DNA of 47,365 nucleotides from the NCBI GenBank assembly GCA_937900565.1, contig CALCFG010000134.1, forward strand, positions 1-47,365, given 5' to 3'. How positions within the stretch are numbered: the first letter of the stretch is position 1; the number at the start of each line of letters is the position of its first letter. The stretch comes from an uncultured Erysipelotrichaceae bacterium. Its GTDB lineage: Bacteria; Bacillota_I; Bacilli_A; Erysipelotrichales; Erysipelotrichaceae. The position numbers and the translations under genes were made by a program. Below the pieces are notes generated by a model. It worked only from the letters and a program-made list of their open reading frames with translations. It was not told where the DNA came from and ran no database searches. Of the stretch, positions 15,869-24,824 are shown piece by piece.

Positions 15869-17360
15869 AATTTATATACCTTCCTTTTCGCTTACGCGTT
15901 TTTTCTGCCATTTTTTCTAAATAAGCATCATAGTCTTCTGTAATTAAGAAGTATGTATCTGGGTGTTTGCGGTATTGAATTTGTGGAATTGCCACTAACA
16001 CTAACACAACAATTGCTACACCTGCAAAACCTAAGAATTTCATTACCACAGTAAACATAGGCCATACTGTTGCCCAGTCAAACATACCTAAGTAACCGCC
16101 ATATTCGGCTAAACCTACCCATCCAGCGATTAATGCAGAACCAAATACTTGAATTAAACCAGAGATAAATGGTAACAATAATGCGGCTTTAATACCGCCT
16201 TTATAGTCAGCATAAACCGCAAATACAGCGTTATCAAAGAATACAGGAACGAAACCTGCAATTACCAATGTTGGAGATTTCATTAAAATAAGAATTGCAA
16301 TCGCAATAAATTGTCCCAAAGCCCCCATTAAGAAGCCCACTGTAACCGCATTAGAGCTACCAAACCCAAACACTGCGGCACAATCGATACCTGGAACAGC
16401 ACCTGGTAACAATGAATTGGCGATACCTTGGAATGAATTCGTTAATTCAGTAACGAAAGTACGAACACCCAATTGTAAAATAGCTAAGTAAACTGCAAAG
16501 TTTAACGCTGTTGTCATTGTATAGAAGAAGAAGTTCTTATTTGCAGCCAAGAATCCAGCTTCAACTAAATAATCTTTACCCAATACAACTAAGATTGTTC
16601 CAAAGAAGGCAAACATTAATATAGATGTCGCTACCATGTTTTCATTAAAGATGGATAAGAAACCAGGGAATTTTAAATCATCCAAACGTTTCGTATGTTC
16701 CCCTTTACTTTTCATCTTTTCAGCAACTTTACCAACTAGTGCAATACCAAACATTTGTTGGTGAGCAATAGCGAAACCGCCACCTTCCGTTAATTCTTGC
16801 GTTATTTCCACTGTTAAGTTACTACCAACTGCCCAATACAACCCTAAAACAAGTCCCATTAAAATAAGAATTGGTGTTTCACCTAATTTAGGAAAGCAGA
16901 ATAAGATTAACCAGAATGCAGTGGATGCTTGTTGCATTTGAACGTGACCTGTTGTAAATACTGCACGCATTTTAGTCCATTTTTTCAAACGAACTAACAC
17001 TAAGTTCATAATAAACGCAATTAACAATAACAACATTACTTGTGAGAAAGTACGTCCAAATTGTTCCATTAACCCTTCAGTTACCGCATTTTGTCCAAAA
17101 TATGGGTCAATAACCATTGCATGTAAATTAAATCTTTCTTTTAAGCCAACTAAGATTGGTCTAAAGTTATTTACTAATCCACCCGAACCAACAGATAGGA
17201 TCATGTATCCAACTGTCGCTTTGATAAATCCAGCCAATGCATCATAAATTGGCTTTTTAAGCAATAAGTAACCAATAAATACAATTAATCCAATAAAATA
17301 TGCCGGTTGGGTCAGTATGTTATTCGCGAAGAACTCCCATATGCTCATTATAAATTCCAT
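15861..17360 (-). CDS. ulaA: Ascorbate-type PTS component IIC (UlaA/SgaT permease)
   Basis: About 500 residues from ATG 17360, with AGGAG 9 bases upstream; the longer open frame starting at 17387 runs into ulaC. Many membrane helices, with conserved SgaT segments LSVGSGGLVNNFRPI, PYFGQNAVTEG, FTTGHVQMQQAS and VPGIDCAAVFGFGSSNAVTVGFLMG. It imports L-ascorbate (or a close analogue) with phosphorylation. Slightly longer than E. coli UlaA (about 465) because of a charged C-terminal tail. Confidence 0.94.
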   Translation of the reverse strand: MEFIMSIWEFFANNILTQPAYFIGLIVFIGYLLLKKPIYDALAGFIKATVGYMILSVGSGGLVNNFRPILVGLKERFNLHAMVIDPYFGQNAVTEGLMEQFGRTFSQVMLLLLIAFIMNLVLVRLKKWTKMRAVFTTGHVQMQQASTAFWLILFCFPKLGETPILILMGLVLGLYWAVGSNLTVEITQELTEGGGFAIAHQQMFGIALVGKVAEKMKSKGEHTKRLDDLKFPGFLSIFNENMVATSILMFAFFGTILVVLGKDYLVEAGFLAANKNFFFYTMTTALNFAVYLAILQLGVRTFVTELTNSFQGIANSLLPGAVPGIDCAAVFGFGSSNAVTVGFLMGALGQFIAIAILILMKSPTLVIAGFVPVFFDNAVFAVYADYKGGIKAALLLPFISGLIQVFGSALIAGWVGLAEYGGYLGMFDWATVWPMFTVVMKFLGFAGVAIVVLVLVAIPQIQYRKHPDTYFLITEDYDAYLEKMAEKTRKRKGRYINYG

Positions 17361-17376
17361 TTTTCTATCTCCTAAA

Positions 17377-17832
17377 TTATGATTCAAATTTTTCTGCGAT
17401 TGCTTTTAAATCTTCTAAGCAAGTTGCTTTATTTAACGCCTCTACAATATCATCATTCATTAAAGTATCCATTAAACCTTGGATATTGGCTAAATGCTTT
17501 TCATGATCAGTAGCTGCGAGTGAAAAGAATAAACGTGCTTTTTTATCTTCATCCTTTGGATCAAAATCCACTTCGTTTTCGACCTTCATGAATGAAACCG
17601 CTGTTCCATTGCAACCAAGCGCCCCTTCGGTTGAATGCGGCATTGCAATGCCTGGGACAATAACAATGTAAGGACCATATTTATGAATGCATTCAACCAC
17701 AGCATCTACGTAACATGGTTCAACCACAGTTTTATCTAATAATGGTTGATAGCTTGCTTTCACAGCATCTTCCCAATTATCAAACGCTGTGTGAAAACTA
17801 TAATATCCATTTTCTACAATTTCTTTTAGCAT
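17377..17832 (-). CDS. ulaC: Ascorbate-type PTS component IIA
   Basis: 151 residues from ATG 17832; the ATG two codons earlier (17838) is too close to the AGGAA site. Mannitol/fructose-type EIIA fold with phosphohistidine in VPGIAMPHS (H66), and the usual C-terminal ANIQGLMDTLMNDDIVEALNKA. It accepts phosphate from HPr and passes it to UlaB. It lies ten bases after ulaG's stop, directly ahead of ulaA. Confidence 0.93.
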   Translation of the reverse strand: MLKEIVENGYYSFHTAFDNWEDAVKASYQPLLDKTVVEPCYVDAVVECIHKYGPYIVIVPGIAMPHSTEGALGCNGTAVSFMKVENEVDFDPKDEDKKARLFFSLAATDHEKHLANIQGLMDTLMNDDIVEALNKATCLEDLKAIAEKFES

Positions 17833-17841
17833 AATCATTTC

Positions 17842-18945
17842 CTACAATACACTGCGATAAGGAACGTTTGGTTCTTCAGTAAAGCAATCTTCAAAACCAC
17901 GACGGTAATGATATTCATATTTATCTTTATCCGTTGGATAAACATATTTTCCACCAACATCCCAAATGAACGGATGGAATTGGTAATCCAATGCATGTTT
18001 TTTATAATTATATAACATCATGATTTCTTTTGGATCAGCTTTGAAATTTGTCCATACATCATAATGAATTGGAATTACCACTTTAGTTTTTAAACATTCT
18101 GCCATTCTAAGAATATCCACACTGGTCATCTTATCTTGCATACCCACCGGATTTTCACCATACGAGCCAAAGGCAACATCGATATCATAATCCTTTCCAT
18201 GTTTTGCATAATAAATAGAATAATGCGAGTCTCCACTGTGATAGATATTTCCACCCGGTGTTTTGATTAAGTAGTTAACGGCTTTTTCATCCATATCCGT
18301 TGGACACTTACCAGCTAAATCTTCTCTATCCGGGCCCTGTGAGTCCGTAGTTGTGATACACGTACGATCAAACGAATCCAAAGCAACAATTTCAATATCC
18401 TTAATTTTAATTGTATCGCCTGGTTTTACAGTAATGCAACGATCGGCAGGGACTCCCCATTTTTGCCATAATTCCACTGATTTTTTTGGACCAATAAATG
18501 GTACTGGGATTTCTTTTCCATTTTCATCAGTTGTCATCATCTTACTTTGCAATACATGGGCCGCATATTCAGCGCTCATATGATCTTGATGATAATGTGT
18601 TGCCAATACTGCATCCACTTGTTTAATAGCGAATGGATCAATTACAAATGGTACGGCACGTAAGTTGGGTTGCATATCCCGACATCCACACATGTTAGCC
18701 ATTTGATGGCCAACTTTCATTTTTCCATCCCCATGGGTACGTTTACCATTACCTGCCCATAAATCAATTGTAACATTGGCTCCACCAGGTGTTTTAAACC
18801 AAATTCCGGTACAACCAAGCCACCACATTGCGACCGTACCTGGTTTTACTTCTTCATTTTCAATCTCTTCATTTAACCAAGTTCCCCATTCTGGAAAAGT
18901 GGATAAGATCCAAGATTCGCGTGTAATTTCATCAACCTTTGCCAT
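17842..18945 (-). CDS. ulaG: L-ascorbate-6-phosphate lactonase
   Basis: 367 residues with an excellent AAGGAGG site. Metallo-beta-lactamase fold with H117-Y-H-Q-D121-H122 metal motif, further ligands in NIYHSGDSHYS and IPIHYDVW, and the UlaG-specific N-terminal WLGCTGIWFKTPGGANVTIDLW. It hydrolyses L-ascorbate-6-P to 3-keto-L-gulonate-6-P. This is the first gene of the operon, transcribed from the promoter at 19014-18986; its identity is the strongest evidence that the operon handles ascorbate. Confidence 0.95.
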   Translation of the reverse strand: MAKVDEITRESWILSTFPEWGTWLNEEIENEEVKPGTVAMWWLGCTGIWFKTPGGANVTIDLWAGNGKRTHGDGKMKVGHQMANMCGCRDMQPNLRAVPFVIDPFAIKQVDAVLATHYHQDHMSAEYAAHVLQSKMMTTDENGKEIPVPFIGPKKSVELWQKWGVPADRCITVKPGDTIKIKDIEIVALDSFDRTCITTTDSQGPDREDLAGKCPTDMDEKAVNYLIKTPGGNIYHSGDSHYSIYYAKHGKDYDIDVAFGSYGENPVGMQDKMTSVDILRMAECLKTKVVIPIHYDVWTNFKADPKEIMMLYNYKKHALDYQFHPFIWDVGGKYVYPTDKDKYEYHYRRGFEDCFTEEPNVPYRSVL

Positions 18946-18972
18946 GTTTCCTCCTTACATTAACCTCTAGTT

Positions 18973-18986
18973 AATTAACGCTTACA
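18973..18986 (-). promoter_or_regulatory. Possible cre site (catabolite repression)
   Basis: Minus-strand TGTAAGCGTTAATT matches the Bacillota cre consensus TGWAANCGNTNWCA at 12 of 14 positions and sits just downstream of the ula promoter, a usual CcpA roadblock position. A second CGCTTACA half-site occurs at 19057-19064. Confidence 0.4.
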
Positions 18987-19014
18987 TGATAATCGGTTAA
19001 CAAATCCTTAACAA
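18986..19014 (-). promoter_or_regulatory. Promoter of the ula operon
   Basis: Minus strand TTGTTA (19014-19009), 17-bp spacer, TATCAT (18991-18986), ending about 40 bases before the ulaG ATG. Confidence 0.6.
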
Positions 19015-19023
19015 TACAGTTTT

Positions 19024-19127
19024 ACGAACGTTTTATAATTTATATGATTTGTTATACGCTTACATAACTTTTATGATTTATTTTATGTTCGTTCAAAGTT
19101 GACGATACGAACGTTTGTGCATACAAT
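19024..19127 (+). promoter_or_regulatory. UlaR promoter and three operator-like repeats
   Basis: A near-consensus plus-strand promoter, TTGACG (19099-19104), 17 bases, TACAAT (19122-19127), drives the membrane protein and the DeoR-type gene. ACGAACGTTT occurs at 19024-19033 and again at 19107-19116, between this -35 and -10; an inverted TGTTCGTTC lies at about 19086-19094. The repeat arrangement suits a looping DeoR-family repressor controlling both directions. Confidence 0.65.
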
Positions 19128-19158
19128 TGAATTGTATTAATCATAAAGGAGGTTTTTT

Positions 19159-19944
19159 ATGTCAAGAGTATTCCGCAAATTACAACTCAGTCCCCAAGCA
19201 AACCGCATCATTTCTTATATATTTTATGCACTATTTGCATTATTGATCATTTACAATATCGTTAATACGGATAAAACATCGTATAAAATTATGTATCTAA
19301 TCCTATTAATAGTTATTCTTGGCTTTGCATTATACAGTGAATTCCTAAAACACTTATACGAAAAAGCCATTAAGCAATTAGCCTATGATTGCAATCCGAA
19401 ACAAGCTACGCAAACTTTTGATTTTTTAATGACAAAAGATTTTGCTCATGCTTACCGCAACAGTCGTATTCTTTTTGACACATTGTGCGCCATGGATGAA
19501 TTGAATATTGAGACAACTAAACGCTTATTAGCAACAAACGATAAATTCTTCCATAGCACCCTAGATCAATTACTCATTTATCATTACAGTCAATTCTTTA
19601 TTGCTTTTTTAACTAATGACGAAGCAACTGGCAAGATTGAATACCAAAAAATTATTCGGATGAAAGAAAGCAAAGTTAAAGGCATGAAAGTCTCTCCATT
19701 ATTTAATTGGGACCAACTGGATGGTATGTATCAATTTATGCGTCAAGACATTAAACAAAGCATCAATCTATTAAAGAAAGTAGATACTACTTACATGAAT
19801 CCTAGAGAAATGGTTCAATACCATGCAATTTGTGTTGGTATCGGCACCAAAGCAAAAGATATATCATTTACGCAAAGCCATCTAAAGCAATTAAATCAAA
19901 TCAACGGCACTTCGTTAATCGCCACGAAAGGAATTAATTTATGA
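19159..19944 (+). CDS. Membrane protein of unknown function, co-transcribed with the ula repressor
   Basis: 261 residues with AAAGGAGG upstream. Two adjacent membrane segments (about 17-35 and 43-62) are followed by about 200 cytosolic, helix-rich residues that resemble a degenerate tetratricopeptide-like array (FDFLMTKDFAHAYRNSRILF, LLATNDKFFHSTLDQLLIYHYSQ). No catalytic motif is visible. It overlaps ulaR by the ATGA at its 3' end and shares the operator-controlled promoter, which implies a function in ascorbate uptake or its control. Not recognised. Confidence 0.75.
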   Translation: MSRVFRKLQLSPQANRIISYIFYALFALLIIYNIVNTDKTSYKIMYLILLIVILGFALYSEFLKHLYEKAIKQLAYDCNPKQATQTFDFLMTKDFAHAYRNSRILFDTLCAMDELNIETTKRLLATNDKFFHSTLDQLLIYHYSQFFIAFLTNDEATGKIEYQKIIRMKESKVKGMKVSPLFNWDQLDGMYQFMRQDIKQSINLLKKVDTTYMNPREMVQYHAICVGIGTKAKDISFTQSHLKQLNQINGTSLIATKGINL

Positions 19945-20774
19945 AAATGAGTAAGGAAATCGTCGATGCACGACGAAAGTTAATTATGCAGCGCATTCAA
20001 ACCCACGGTAGCGTGGATGTCAATACACTGGCCAACGAGCTCAATGTTACTCCACTTACCATTCGACGTGATTTACAATATTGGGAAGATTTAGGTGCCA
20101 TTCAAAAATATTACGGCGGTGCCCGTCTAATTCAATCCTTTGTGGACGATAACGACGAAAACAATAATGAAGCCCATAAACATGCCATCGCTAAATATGC
20201 CGCTAATTTTGTGGAAGAAGGCGATACTATCTTTATTAACACTTCTTCAACTGCATTATTAATGATTAAATACATCACTAATAAACGAGTAACTGTTATC
20301 ACTAACAATGCCAAAGCTATCTTTTTAGACCATGATCCCAACTTACAAATCGTACTTACTGGTGGTGAGTTGCGCATACCTAAAGAAAGCATGGTCGGCG
20401 ACTTCACTTTAGCGACATTGCATAAAGTAACTGCCAACAAATCCTTTTTAGGTTGCTCTGGTTTTGAAATGAATACCGGCATGACAACAGCTATCTTAAG
20501 TGAAGTGGCCGTCAACGTTACCATGATCGAACGAACCGCCGGCCCTACATTCCTTCTTGCCGACGCCACCAAAATCAATCACCCCCATCAATTCACTGTC
20601 GCCCCATGTACCGCGTTTAATTATTTAATTACTGATGAACGCACCATTGATGAAGAATTGCAAGACTTTAAACTCTGTGGAGTAACCACTCAAAAAGTAT
20701 CTCCATACTATAACTTCAAAAAAGACGATGAATATTACATCCACCGTCATAAACAATCCAATAAAAATAATTAA
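19941..20774 (+). CDS. ulaR: DeoR-family repressor of the ula operon
   Basis: 277 residues starting at ATG 19941 inside the upstream stop. N-terminal DeoR helix-turn-helix (RRKLIMQRIQTHGSVDVNTL, then ELNVTPLTIRRDLQYWEDLG) followed by a DeoRC sugar-phosphate sensing domain (DTIFINTSSTALLMIKYI, VTVITNNAKAIF, VLTGGELR, SFLGCSGFEMNTGMTT, LLADATKIN). The ligand is probably L-ascorbate-6-P, as in E. coli UlaR, by position and family. It represses its own promoter and the divergent ula operon. Confidence 0.88.
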   Translation: MKMSKEIVDARRKLIMQRIQTHGSVDVNTLANELNVTPLTIRRDLQYWEDLGAIQKYYGGARLIQSFVDDNDENNNEAHKHAIAKYAANFVEEGDTIFINTSSTALLMIKYITNKRVTVITNNAKAIFLDHDPNLQIVLTGGELRIPKESMVGDFTLATLHKVTANKSFLGCSGFEMNTGMTTAILSEVAVNVTMIERTAGPTFLLADATKINHPHQFTVAPCTAFNYLITDERTIDEELQDFKLCGVTTQKVSPYYNFKKDDEYYIHRHKQSNKNN

Positions 20775-20812
20775 CATTTACAGTTATCATTCAATTAACC
20801 ATAACATTTTAG

Positions 20813-20837
20813 AACTTCCCACTTGGGAAGTTTTTTT
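20813..20837 (+). terminator. Terminator after ulaR
   Basis: 8-bp stem AACTTCCC / GGGAAGTT with an ACTT loop and seven T. Confidence 0.92.
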
Positions 20838-20879
20838 CATAAAGATTTGAAAGTCAGAATAGTAAGTTAATGAATTTTT

Positions 20880-21926
20880 TCAATTGATATCAATCACTAC
20901 ATATTCACTATTAAATTGTGTACGTACTGGAAACCCCCAACCTGCAACACCACTGGTATTGATAGCTTTCATTTGATTATAGGAAGCAAGACCATAGTTA
21001 AGTTCATTGATATTGAATACTTCATACAAGTAATACATTGGAAATATTTGACCCCCATGGGTATGACCGGAAAGATGAAGATTAATGGAATGCAGTGAAG
21101 TTTGAATTAGTTCCATTGGTTTATGGTCAACCATAATATTAAACGTATTATTGTTGATATGTTGAGTTAATTCATCAATACTTTTACGTGCTTTATTTTT
21201 ATAATTATCCCGACCAATAATTAATAATTCATCATTGATAAAATAACTGGAATCCCTTAAACAAATCATGCCATAACTTTCAATAATTTCTTCTAAGGTA
21301 TCATCATCAATGGACTGTGTTCCATAAATACCATTATCATGATTACCCAATACATATATTACGGGTATATCCTTTGCTAAAACAGAAAGTTGATTATATA
21401 AATCTTTTATTTCTTTTTCACTGGTAAACTCATCTATCATATCCCCAGCAAGAATTAATGCATCCCCTTCTTCACTACAAATACGATTCAATAATTCACT
21501 TAATTCACTACTGGTAAGATTGGTTGGATAATGCATATCAGCCATTAAAACAATACGATACGGTTTAGATAAGGTTTGCGATGCTTGGATATTATATTGT
21601 TTTCTTACAATCGTATGCATATTCCATGTACCATAAAGAATGAATGCTAATGATAGGAATAACGAAAACGGAAAGAACACATAATATTTATATTTTGTAG
21701 GTTGCCTAACATGAAATATGCAAAGAATACTATCCATAATTAACGTCAATACAACAAAATGAAGCATTAACATAAATAATGTGGAATGAATATTAATACC
21801 CAATAATCCCATCACAAAACTTAACACTATATGCATTCTTATATCTAAGCTAAAACGATATAAATAGTAATAAAAGAATAGGCTAATCGCTATATAACTA
21901 ATAACACTCCCCCAAATAATTGCCAT
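20880..21926 (-). CDS. Membrane-anchored metallophosphoesterase (YkuE/YaeI type)
   Basis: 348 residues. Four N-terminal membrane helices (to about residue 105) precede a calcineurin-like phosphoesterase domain with all five metal motifs: MADMHYP, LAGDMIDE, LGNHDNG, MVDHKPME and LSGHTHGGQIFP. Relatives include YkuE and the E. coli lipid-phosphatase-like YaeI. Exact substrate unknown; a membrane phospholipid or nucleotide is likely. The ribosome binding site sits in the loop of a small hairpin, and direct repeats upstream resemble those before the two-component operon. Confidence 0.87.
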   Translation of the reverse strand: MAIIWGSVISYIAISLFFYYYLYRFSLDIRMHIVLSFVMGLLGINIHSTLFMLMLHFVVLTLIMDSILCIFHVRQPTKYKYYVFFPFSLFLSLAFILYGTWNMHTIVRKQYNIQASQTLSKPYRIVLMADMHYPTNLTSSELSELLNRICSEEGDALILAGDMIDEFTSEKEIKDLYNQLSVLAKDIPVIYVLGNHDNGIYGTQSIDDDTLEEIIESYGMICLRDSSYFINDELLIIGRDNYKNKARKSIDELTQHINNNTFNIMVDHKPMELIQTSLHSINLHLSGHTHGGQIFPMYYLYEVFNINELNYGLASYNQMKAINTSGVAGWGFPVRTQFNSEYVVIDIN

Positions 21927-21948
21927 AACTCAACCTCCATGTTGAGTT
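21927..21948 (-). other. Hairpin enclosing the phosphoesterase ribosome binding site
   Basis: Perfect 8-bp inverted repeat (AACTCAAC at 21927-21934, GTTGAGTT at 21941-21948) with a 6-nt loop. In the mRNA the GGAGG lies in the loop and edge of the stem, and the ATG follows immediately, so pairing would reduce initiation. Confidence 0.55.
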
Positions 21949-21961
21949 TAAGCAAGATACC

Positions 21962-21990
21962 TTAACTCTAAGCTTTAACAATTCTTAACA
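21962..21990 (-). promoter_or_regulatory. Direct-repeat boxes upstream of the phosphoesterase, OmpR/PhoP-like
   Basis: TTAACT at 21962 and TTAACA at 21975 and 21985 (plus-strand reading); the last two are 10 bp apart, one helical turn. They resemble the tandem boxes of PhoB/OmpR-family response regulators and recur at 25468-25484. Confidence 0.4.
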
Positions 21991-22001
21991 ATATCTAAAG
22001 A

Positions 22002-22040
22002 AAAAGTGTTCAATTGCTTAACAAGCAACTAAACACTTTT
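22002..22040 (-). terminator. Terminator after the histidine kinase
   Basis: Outer stem 22002-22010 / 22032-22040 (9 bp) with an inner stem TTGCTT / AAGCAA at 22014-22019 and 22023-22028, followed by a T-run on the minus strand. Confidence 0.85.
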
Positions 22041-22069
22041 TACTTACTTCACTCAACGCTTTGTGCGTT

Positions 22070-24127
22070 TTATTGACTGTTTAATGGAAAACTTACTCCA
22101 GCTTTAAATAAATCACAGTCAATGGACAAGTTAAAGGTTCCTCCTTGCACTTCAGTAAATGAGCGGGCAATGGCTAAACCTAAGCCAGAACCTTGTTGAC
22201 TCCGTGATTTATCACCACGTACAAAGCGTTCAGTGATTTCTTGCGCAGTAAAGTCCATGGGTTGTTCACTTATGTTACTAAATTCAATTAATACTTCGTC
22301 ATTGGTTGAAGTGATACTGATGTATGCTCTGGAATTAGATAAGGCATATTTACTAATATTAGTAAATAAGTTTTCAAATATACGATAGGTTTTATCACTA
22401 TCTAAATTTAGAATGATTTTATCTGCAGGTAGTTTTTTAATGATTTCGATATGTTTGGTTTCTAATAAATCTTCATTTTCTACCATTACTTGTTCCAATA
22501 ATGACACAATATCCAATGCTTGATAATTCAATTGAATATTTCCACTATCGACTTTACTAATTTCAAATAAATCTTCAATTAATCGTTTTAATCGGTTGGC
22601 ATAAAGTTTTAATTGTTCCACGTAATGCTTACGATCTTCGTCATTTAACTTATCATCATCCAATAGCGCAATGTAATTTTTAATACAAGTTAACGGTGTT
22701 TTTAAATCATGGGATACATTACTAATCAATTCTGTTTTAAGCTTTTGCGATTTCACTTGTTCACTAATTGCATTTTGGACATTATCACTTAATTCCATTA
22801 ATTGCAATTTACTGGAAGCAAAGATTCCCAATTCTTTTTCATCAATGGAATCAAAGTCTTGGGTAATTATGCACTCTATGGCATTCATTAATTGATGGTA
22901 GTTATCTTGCACTTCAATCCCTTTTTTATAAACAAATACCAGGCTAATAAGCGAATAAATAATGGCTACAAGTAAACCAACACTTGGATTAATAAACGCA
23001 CAGAAAATTATCATCCCACTATTTATAAATGCAATGGTTAATAGTTTCTTTGCAATGGTTTTATCAATATCAACGGTGGTAAATGAAATCAATTTATTAC
23101 GTATCCAACGTAATAAGCAAACAAATGCAGTATGTTCTTTAATATAATGAATTGGACCACTGACAATAATATATTTCAATAAATAGATCACCACACTGCT
23201 GCATAACAGGGTCAACATCCAATAACCAATATTAATAATCATTAGTAGATTATTCGATATATTCAATCCAAAACCATTCACGATATACAGTAATTGACCA
23301 TTGATGCTTGTCCCTACTAAAACAATTAATCCACTATACAAAAAAGTTAAAACAATTGACCAAATAATAAAGTTCCATTCAAAGGACCAAGCACACACAA
23401 TTTTAAACGGATTGCATAAACTCACATAACGCATAGGGTAAATAACAAGCACTACAGATAAGATAGCTAAACTCACCAAACAAAGCGTAAGGGTTAATCC
23501 GTTATACATCGTCCATGAATCTAATTCGCCAAAAATTCCTGTAAATGTCGTCACATTTTTAGGTATTAAATACGTAACGGAAAGGTTCGTTGGATTATTC
23601 AAAGTCACTTTCTGAAAGCCAATATGATCATAATAACCAATGTAATTATCTAACGATAATATATTACACAGACCATATGCTTGATCACCACTTGCTTGAC
23701 AATTTCCTTGGCTATCAAAACTTACCGTCACATTTAAACCATAATCCGCATAATCAATTGAATCAATCGGTGATTTTAGATTGGTTAATACTTCACCATC
23801 CAAACTTTTCGCAATGTAAAACAATTGTTCATCCGTTGTTAAATAATTATTGGCACGTTGCAACGCAAAATCCCATTCACTGATCAGATATTCTTTTTCA
23901 TCGTTAGATAGCGATGCACCAAAAGTTAGCGGTTGATAATCCGTATCCATTTGACTTGCCAATTGCATGCTCATTAATTGAAATTCTTCTTGATAATATT
24001 GCACAACGTAGTCGTATTGATAACGATTATTTTCTCTTGCATTATCGTAAAGACTTACACACGAAGCACCCAATGTGGTTAACAGCAGTGTAAAAAGAAT
24101 TGAAAAGATGATTTTGCCTTTCTTCAT
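22070..24127 (-). CDS. Sensor histidine kinase with large membrane region
   Basis: 685 residues. An N-terminal helix (about 5-25) is followed by an extracytoplasmic sensor of about 170 residues, then several membrane helices (about 210-400). The cytosolic core has the H-box SNVSHDLKTPLTCI (His near 472), an N-box around ENLFTNISKYALSNSRAYI, and G-box QQGSGLGLAIARSF. The start overlaps the stop of the response regulator (TAATG), so both are translated together. No specific signal is recognisable. The partner regulator is frame-broken, leaving the kinase potentially without its cognate output. Confidence 0.9.
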   Translation of the reverse strand: MKKGKIIFSILFTLLLTTLGASCVSLYDNARENNRYQYDYVVQYYQEEFQLMSMQLASQMDTDYQPLTFGASLSNDEKEYLISEWDFALQRANNYLTTDEQLFYIAKSLDGEVLTNLKSPIDSIDYADYGLNVTVSFDSQGNCQASGDQAYGLCNILSLDNYIGYYDHIGFQKVTLNNPTNLSVTYLIPKNVTTFTGIFGELDSWTMYNGLTLTLCLVSLAILSVVLVIYPMRYVSLCNPFKIVCAWSFEWNFIIWSIVLTFLYSGLIVLVGTSINGQLLYIVNGFGLNISNNLLMIINIGYWMLTLLCSSVVIYLLKYIIVSGPIHYIKEHTAFVCLLRWIRNKLISFTTVDIDKTIAKKLLTIAFINSGMIIFCAFINPSVGLLVAIIYSLISLVFVYKKGIEVQDNYHQLMNAIECIITQDFDSIDEKELGIFASSKLQLMELSDNVQNAISEQVKSQKLKTELISNVSHDLKTPLTCIKNYIALLDDDKLNDEDRKHYVEQLKLYANRLKRLIEDLFEISKVDSGNIQLNYQALDIVSLLEQVMVENEDLLETKHIEIIKKLPADKIILNLDSDKTYRIFENLFTNISKYALSNSRAYISITSTNDEVLIEFSNISEQPMDFTAQEITERFVRGDKSRSQQGSGLGLAIARSFTEVQGGTFNLSIDCDLFKAGVSFPLNSQ

Positions 24128-24821
24128 TACATTTTCTCCATTTTATACCCAATACCCCATACTACTTTTATATATTCAGGATTATGCGTATCCAATTCTA
24201 TTTTTTTACGTAGTTTACGAATGTGTACCATGATCGTATCGGTATTAACGGCCTCTTCGTTCCAAACCTTTTCATAAATTTGTTCACTGGAATATATTCT
24301 TCCCGGCGTTTGCATTAAAAGTTCCAATATCTTATATTCTTTTAACGTTAAATGTAATGGTTGATTACGAATTGTCACTTCTTTTGTTTCTGTATTTAAT
24401 ACTAAATCCCCAACTTGTAATACTTTATTGTCTTCATTTATTTGATTCCCTTGTTTTAACTGAAGAATTTGATCATAGCGGCGTAAATTTGAATTCACTC
24501 GAGCAATCAACTCCATTGGTTCAAATGGCTTCGTCACATAATCGTCTGCCCCGACATTTAAGCCCGTTATTTTATCTAAATCTTCACTTTTCGCACTTAA
24601 AAAGATTATCGGGAAATCATAGTCTTGCCTAAGTTTGATTACCATGGTAATACCATCCATTACCGGCATCATTATATCCACAATCGCTAAATGTATCGTT
24701 TCTTTCGTTAATAACGCTAACCCCTCACGCCCATTTTCTGCCTCAATTACTTTTGTAAAAAAACTCGAATGGTTTCGCGTATTCCTTGTTCATCTTCAAC
24801 GAGTAATATTGTATGTTGCAT
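24127..24821 (-). pseudogene. OmpR/PhoB-family response regulator with a frameshifting deletion in the receiver domain
   Basis: Translation from ATG 24821 gives MQHTILLVEDEQGIRETI then FLQK and a stop at about 24750. The receiver continues in the -1 frame as VIEAENGREGLALL and then DIMMPVMD, with the phospho-Asp in VDIMMPVMD, to an intact winged-helix domain (EEAVNTDTIMVHIRKLRKKIE). Family members have about four extra residues (such as EGYE) between the two pieces, so about 13 bp appear deleted rather than one. The remaining open frame from an internal ATG at 24681 would lack the first half of the receiver. Co-transcribed with the kinase. Confidence 0.82.
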
Positions 24822-24824
24822 AAC

